Source: Hermodice carunculata
Taxonomy: Eukaryota > Annelida > Polychaeta > Eunicida > Amphinomidae
DNA length: 64,000 bases
Direction: 5' to 3'
Assembly (NCBI GenBank): GCA_964020975.1
Contig: OZ026624.1
Coordinates: 33,353,350-33,417,349 of the forward strand
Shown: positions 59,630-64,000 of the stretch, in pieces
Position numbering within the stretch: the first letter of the stretch is position 1
Layout: every line of letters begins with the position of its first letter
The notes under the pieces: generated by a model
What the model saw: only the letters and a program-made list of their open reading frames with translations
Database searches by the model: none
Told to the model about the DNA's origin: nothing
Translations under genes and position numbers: made by a program

Positions 59630-59908
59630 GGGACTGATTTTAGTTTGTCTGCGGCAGAAGGCGGCGATGAGCGTTGTTCTGCGGCCCAGGGCGGCGGTCG
59701 GCGGCGATAGGCAGTATCGCCGCCCGCCGCCGCCCATTCCTGTTCAGACTCCACAGTAGGTTAGAATGTGTGTGGCGGTCTGTGGCCAACAGCAGCGACC
59801 GCCGCTTGTCGCCGCAGACTGCCGCTGGTAGCCGCCATCCACCGCTGGTCGCCGCTGTCCACCGCCCACCACCACCAAAGTGTCCAAACGCCGCTGTTAA
59901 AATCTACT
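59630..59908. repeat. GC-rich fold-back sequence of GGCGGC/GCCGCC units
   Basis: This is a sharply bounded G+C island in AT-rich DNA, with GGCGGCGATA (59700) and TATCGCCGCC (59715) forming a perfect 10-bp hairpin, GGCGG-type words on the left half and CCGCC-type words on the right half. The ends resemble an inverted pair (GATTTTAGTTTG... and, reversed, GATTTTAACAGCGG). It is probably a small inverted-repeat element next to or inside the LINE remains at 59.9 kb. Confidence 0.5.
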
Positions 59909-59909
59909 A

Positions 59910-60800
59910 GTGTGACCTGATAGCATCGATTAGAAAAGGGACAACGTTCTAACAGGAATCCGTTCCTAGGTACAAGGGCACCCAAGGCACTCAAAGGTGA
60001 AGTATTATGTGACCGTTTTCTGATTCCATGTTATCGCTTTAGGCATGTACCTTGCATCAATTGCAGCTCTGAAAGATAATCATAAGAAACTGATAAAGGG
60101 TCTAGTTCATATGTTAGTGTTGGGGAACATATAGTTTTCCATAAATTGGTCTTCACCATGGTATCCAGACCCGGTTACAACATACCAATGTTCCCAAGGT
60201 CATAGTAACTCTGCCTTCACTGTTTTATACGATTTTCCAACGTGAACTTCATATGTGATCTTATTAATAAAGTGTATCCGAAGAATGTTAACACTTCCAC
60301 ATGCACTCAGGGTCTAACTCCTAAGGTAAGATACATGGGGGTTTATAATTAAATTAAAATGTGGTCCAATAACAATAAATTTGGATTTCTGAGGGTTAAA
60401 ACTAAATTCCATTTCTTTGCATATTGAGTACAAATATTTATGGAATTTTGAAGATCATACAAAGTAGCACTAAACAGAGTATGAGCAAAACGAATATTAC
60501 TTTTGCCTTTCTTTCTGAGCACAGTTTTTACAGAGTTGATTCATTAACCGAATAAAATTACTGATCAAATTTTATCCATGTGTTTTTGTGGAAGACACAT
60601 CTGCATAGCGATAAAATTATTGATGAAATTAACAATGATGCATTTTCTAATACAATCTTTATGTGGAATATGACGTATTCAAACATCGTAAACATATTTT
60701 TAATACCTGAATAATATCTGGAATTTCATGTACATGAAAGATTTTGTTAATGGGGGTTGCTAGCTTAGGTCACCAAAAGAGTTCTAATTAAAACTGAAAT
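59910..60800 (-). mobile_element. LINE reverse-transcriptase C-terminal fragment
   Basis: On the minus strand: INICTQYAKKWNLVLTLRNP (about 60440-60385), then ENRIKQ, SYYDLGNIGM, GLDTMVKTNLWKTICSPTLT (about 60175-60110), LSELQLMQGTCLKR and RKRSHNTSPLSALGAL (to about 59960). This is the region after the catalytic box in a non-LTR RT, of a different family from the LINE at 45.4 kb. Stops and shifts are frequent. Confidence 0.7.
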
Positions 60801-61410
60801 AATTGAATGTCAAAATTTTTTACCATGTAAAATATATTGAAGCTTAAGGCCAGAAAATTATAGTCAGGAGTTTCTAATACAAGTCCATGATTCAAATATC
60901 CTATCTATGTACGGAAAAATATGTAAGATTATGGATCTGAAGAGTAACTTTTATTACTAAATGTTAATAGATAAGAAATTTAAGAAAACCCATATATGCA
61001 AATTAACAAACTGCCCAAAAAGGGGAAAAGATTTGGATTCAAGATCTTGGAGTCGTGGCAAGTGTTAGTAAAGTAAAGGCAAAATCAATGTAGCAGGACA
61101 TGTTGTTTGACTGTCCACACTATGTGGGGATGTTTGGGAAGTAAAAACAAATGTGTATATAGTAAAAAATACGTGTAAAATAAATATTTCAGGTTTTACA
61201 TTCGAAATATATTTTGGAAGAATATATATATATATATATATATATAACATGTGGCAGGACAAATCTGGACTATGAACTCAGTCCGTATCTGTCCAGTAAC
61301 ATAACTCAAAAACTATTCACAAGTATTGTCTAATATCTATCATGTAAACATCTCTGGTCCTTACCATCTTATAAATATAAGAAAAAAAATCCAATAATCT
61401 ATACTTTTTC
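60801..61410. other. Intergenic stretch
   Basis: Nothing recognised except (TA)n at 61221-61246. Confidence 0.4.
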
Positions 61411-61424
61411 AAATACCGAAAAAA

Positions 61425-62595
61425 CCATCCCATTGGATCCCACGGGATCCTATTGGATATCCCATAGGATGACCTTGTATCCCATTGGATCCCATGGGAT
61501 CCAATTGGATCACCAGCTTCTGGTCCATCCCATTGGATTATATTTTACACCTACAAATGCAATTAAAAGTCATAAGCCATTCACATTCCCTTCATACATC
61601 ATAAGTCACGGGTTATTGTCTGTGGTGCCAATTTTGTATAAAAGTTTAGATGACCATAATTCAGACACTAGATTTGATAACAGAGATTGTTTTGATATTC
61701 AAATCTAGTATGATTTCAGTTTGATACCAGTTTGCCTTCAGGTGCTTCCAAATGTTTTTATGGATTTTGTTATTTTCAAAGAAAACACCATCCTTCTTTG
61801 TTTGTACATATTCAGTCTCATTCCTTAGGACTGTCCCATTGGATTGTCCCACTGGACCATCCCATTGGATGCAGTGCAGAAATTGCACAAGTGTCAAACT
61901 TAGTATAAGTATCAAATCATATAGTGAACAATAACAAATATACAATCAAACTATTTAAAGTAAGTGTTTTTTTTAAGAAAACACCCATATTTTGTTCATT
62001 AGTCGATATTCATCTCCATCCTACAGGACCATCCCATTGGATGCAGTGCAGAAATTGCACAAGTGTCAAACATGGTATAAGTATCAAATCATATAATTAA
62101 TAATAAATATAAAATCAAACATTTAAAATGCGTGTTTTTTCCTAAAAAAACACCCACATTTTGTTCACTAGTCAATATTCATCTCCATCCTACAGGACCA
62201 ACCCATTGGACGGTCCCATTGGATGCAATGCAGAAAGTGCATAAATACCTTTTACAAGTATCAAGCCAAGTGATTCACTACTATGTATTCCAAATACAAT
62301 GAGTTTTTGTTTGGTTATTTTTTAAGAAAACACCATATTTTGTTCACTTGTCAATATTTAACTCCATCCTACATTGGATGAAAGGCACTTACTTCTTTTT
62401 CAGGCATCAATCTGTACAGTTCACTGCTAAAACTATATGTATTCAAATAATTCTAATTCCTAATGGGAGCATGTTGTGTCATTTTCAAAGAATCACCAGG
62501 ATCTTTTATTATATTTGTAAATACTGAACTTCATCCAATATAACCATCCCATTGGATGAAATTTATACACACTTAACACTGGCATAATCAATTCA
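61425..62595. repeat. Array rich in CCCATTGGAT, including about 175-bp tandem units
   Basis: Eight exact CCCATTGGAT copies, all on the + strand, start at 61429, 61481, 61529, 61835, 61861, 62033, 62215 and 62548, with near matches at 61451, 61502, 62202 and 62367. From about 61760, diverged tandem units of 173-181 bp share GCAGTGCAGAAATTGCACAA, TTTTGTTCA and CTCCATCCTACA. At 61425-61515 the motif lies among GGATCC and CCCATGGGATCC palindromes. Confidence 0.88.
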
Positions 62596-63225
62596 GATAT
62601 TCCAACAAATACAACTCTTGGGCTAGGCTGGCTCCTGGCAGTCGCGTAGGTGGTGTGATCTTGTGTGACCCAACAATCAACTGCATGCCAACCAGCAAGA
62701 TGGATGTGTATACGCTCTTTTCACTGTGTTCCGCATTCTAAAGCCAAAACTTAGCGTTATGCTGGACTCAGCTACAAGAAATGAAACCACCATCATGATC
62801 CTACTGGCATACACTATCCATCTTTTCATTTTTAATTGCTGAGTGCGGCGCAAGGAGTTTTAATGCATGCAAATTGGCCAACTTTGCATCATTTTGTGCA
62901 GAAAAATCACAAAAAACTTGGCTTTTTATTGGCTGATTTCAATGAAAAACACATCGATGGACCTGCACAGTTCTGATTCAAATGATAAGACTGGTTGTGC
63001 ACGCATAAATCCCCCGTTTTTGAACTTGGTACATTAGGACACCAGATGTAAGTGACCAGATACAAGCGAAAGTGGAACCATAGATGGAACAACAAAGGGA
63101 TGATACTGAACACGCTTTGTAGTTGTCATGCCCAGTTGGCCATAAAATGAATTAGCACTCCCATTGGTAGTCCATCTATAGCACATCCCTGGTCAAACCC
63201 TAAAAAGTCCCCGCATAACAGCTAG
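62596..63225. other. Stretch without recognised gene
   Basis: Short open frames only. GCTGAGTGCGGCG at 62839-62851 resembles the ends of dispersed short repeats in molluscs, which is a weak memory-based match. Confidence 0.3.
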
Positions 63226-63229
63226 GGTC

Positions 63230-63845
63230 TTCATTTAAGGAACTTTCCTTAAATTTAAAATGGCCTATCAGTTAAAAATAAGGAGAGTTTCTTAAAGTCA
63301 CTTTCTGTAGACTTCAGGAACTTTTCTTATACTGGTCTACAATTGAAGAATAAGGAAAGTTCCTTTAAATGGCTAAATCCGATTCTGTGTAGATTTCAGA
63401 AAGATGTATAGATTTAAGGAACTTTCCCTAAAATGGTCCTCGATTAGAAAATAAGGAAAGTGCCTTTAAATCACAGGAATCACATTCTGAAAATTTCCTT
63501 AAACTGGTCTATGGTTGAAAATTGTGGATGTTTCTTTAAATGGATAAATCACTATCCTGAAGATTTACAGACATTTCCTTTAAATGGTCTATGATTAGAA
63601 AATAAGGTGAGTTCCTTAAAATATAGAAAACACATTCTGATGAATAATTAGAGAACTTTCCTTAAGCTGGCCTATCATTCTAAAATAAGGAAAGTTCCTT
63701 AAATATGTTAAAGTGACAAAATCACATATTAAAGATTTAAGGATTTTCCCTTAAATTGGTCTTGGGTTGAAAAATTATGGAAAGTTCCTGAAAGCGATCA
63801 AATAACATCCTGTTGTTTTAAGGAACTTTCCTAATTTATTTCTGC
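63230..63845. repeat. Tandem repeat, about 85 bp x 7, with AAGGAACTTTCCTTA core
   Basis: Each unit has a GGAACTTTCCTTA-type word, then TGGTCTAT(C/G)ATT and, in opposite sense, AATAAGGAAAGTTCCTTTAAA, so each unit is itself an imperfect inverted repeat. Seven to eight units are visible, with strong divergence. Confidence 0.85.
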
Positions 63846-64000
63846 TTTTCTGCATCTAAACCATACAGTTCAGCTATTAATGACAGGCAAAAATTGAAAA
63901 TAGACCTATTCTCAAAACAAAATTCAGGGTAAAAAAGGTACACATCCTGGGAAAAAAAACTTTCCATTTTGGAAAGTTTTATTTTTCTATATTACTAAAT

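Overview
The window is intron-rich, AT-rich animal DNA with long (AT)n, (GT)n, (GA)n, (CT)n, (GAAA)n and (TACA)n microsatellites, many decayed transposable elements and very little coding sequence. Tandem-repeat elements that begin with an 'ACAAG' hairpin and end in a (GGAC)n run plus a G/C hairpin, together with the LINE and reverse-transcriptase families present, suggest a lophotrochozoan, most likely a mollusc. This is inference from repeat style, not a species identification.

Host genes. (1) At 8807-9006 (+) lies the last exon of an M14 metallocarboxypeptidase, with the catalytic-Glu segment; the rest of that gene was not found. (2) From about 28.4 kb down to 15.86 kb on the minus strand lies one complete-looking secreted-protein gene, assembled here from splice sites and reading phase: TATA box, non-coding exon, hydrophobic leader exon, two short Cys/Pro linker exons, a thrombospondin type-1 exon, a LamG/concanavalin-like domain over four exons (one only 32 nt long), and a tiny last coding exon followed by AATAAA. 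The junction phases all agree, giving a product of about 312-321 residues. (3) A symmetric phase 1-1 exon candidate of unknown family sits at 43860-44000 (-).

Mobile elements, left to right: Tc1-like copy (480-1320, -); reverse-transcriptase fragment of a Penelope-like or related family (2.7-3.6 kb, +); CR1/Jockey-type LINE with a degenerate 2A-like start (4.7-6.66 kb, +); second Tc1-like copy (6.7-7.6 kb, -); TA-flanked pogo/Tigger-like non-autonomous element (13178-14858), part of which recurs at 43.4 kb; LINE 3' end (23.5-24.2 kb, +); a spliced transposase-like gene of an unclassified family (33.6-36.6 kb, -) bordered by clusters of a 15-bp motif; another Penelope-like RT fragment (44.5-45.0 kb, -); a CR1/Jockey-type LINE (45.4-51.9 kb, +) split by about 3 kb of tandem-repeat elements; L1/Tx1-like LINE fragments (47.35-47.65 and 54.3-55.4 kb, +); a third tandem-repeat element (55.95-57.62 kb); a LINE RT fragment (59.9-60.8 kb, -) next to a GC-rich fold-back sequence.

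Satellite-like arrays fill much of the remainder: about 175 bp x3 (22.84 kb), 143 bp x4 (29.1 kb), about 200 bp x3 and a 474-bp duplication (31.6-32.9 kb), a 406-bp direct duplication (38.35/38.86 kb), about 175-bp units rich in CCCATTGGAT (61.4-62.6 kb) and about 85-bp units built on AAGGAACTTTCCTTA (63.2-63.84 kb). The least explained structure is the 31.5-38.2 kb block: a transposase-like gene that has lost its predicted catalytic centre, with GTTACGGTGTTGACA motifs on both sides.
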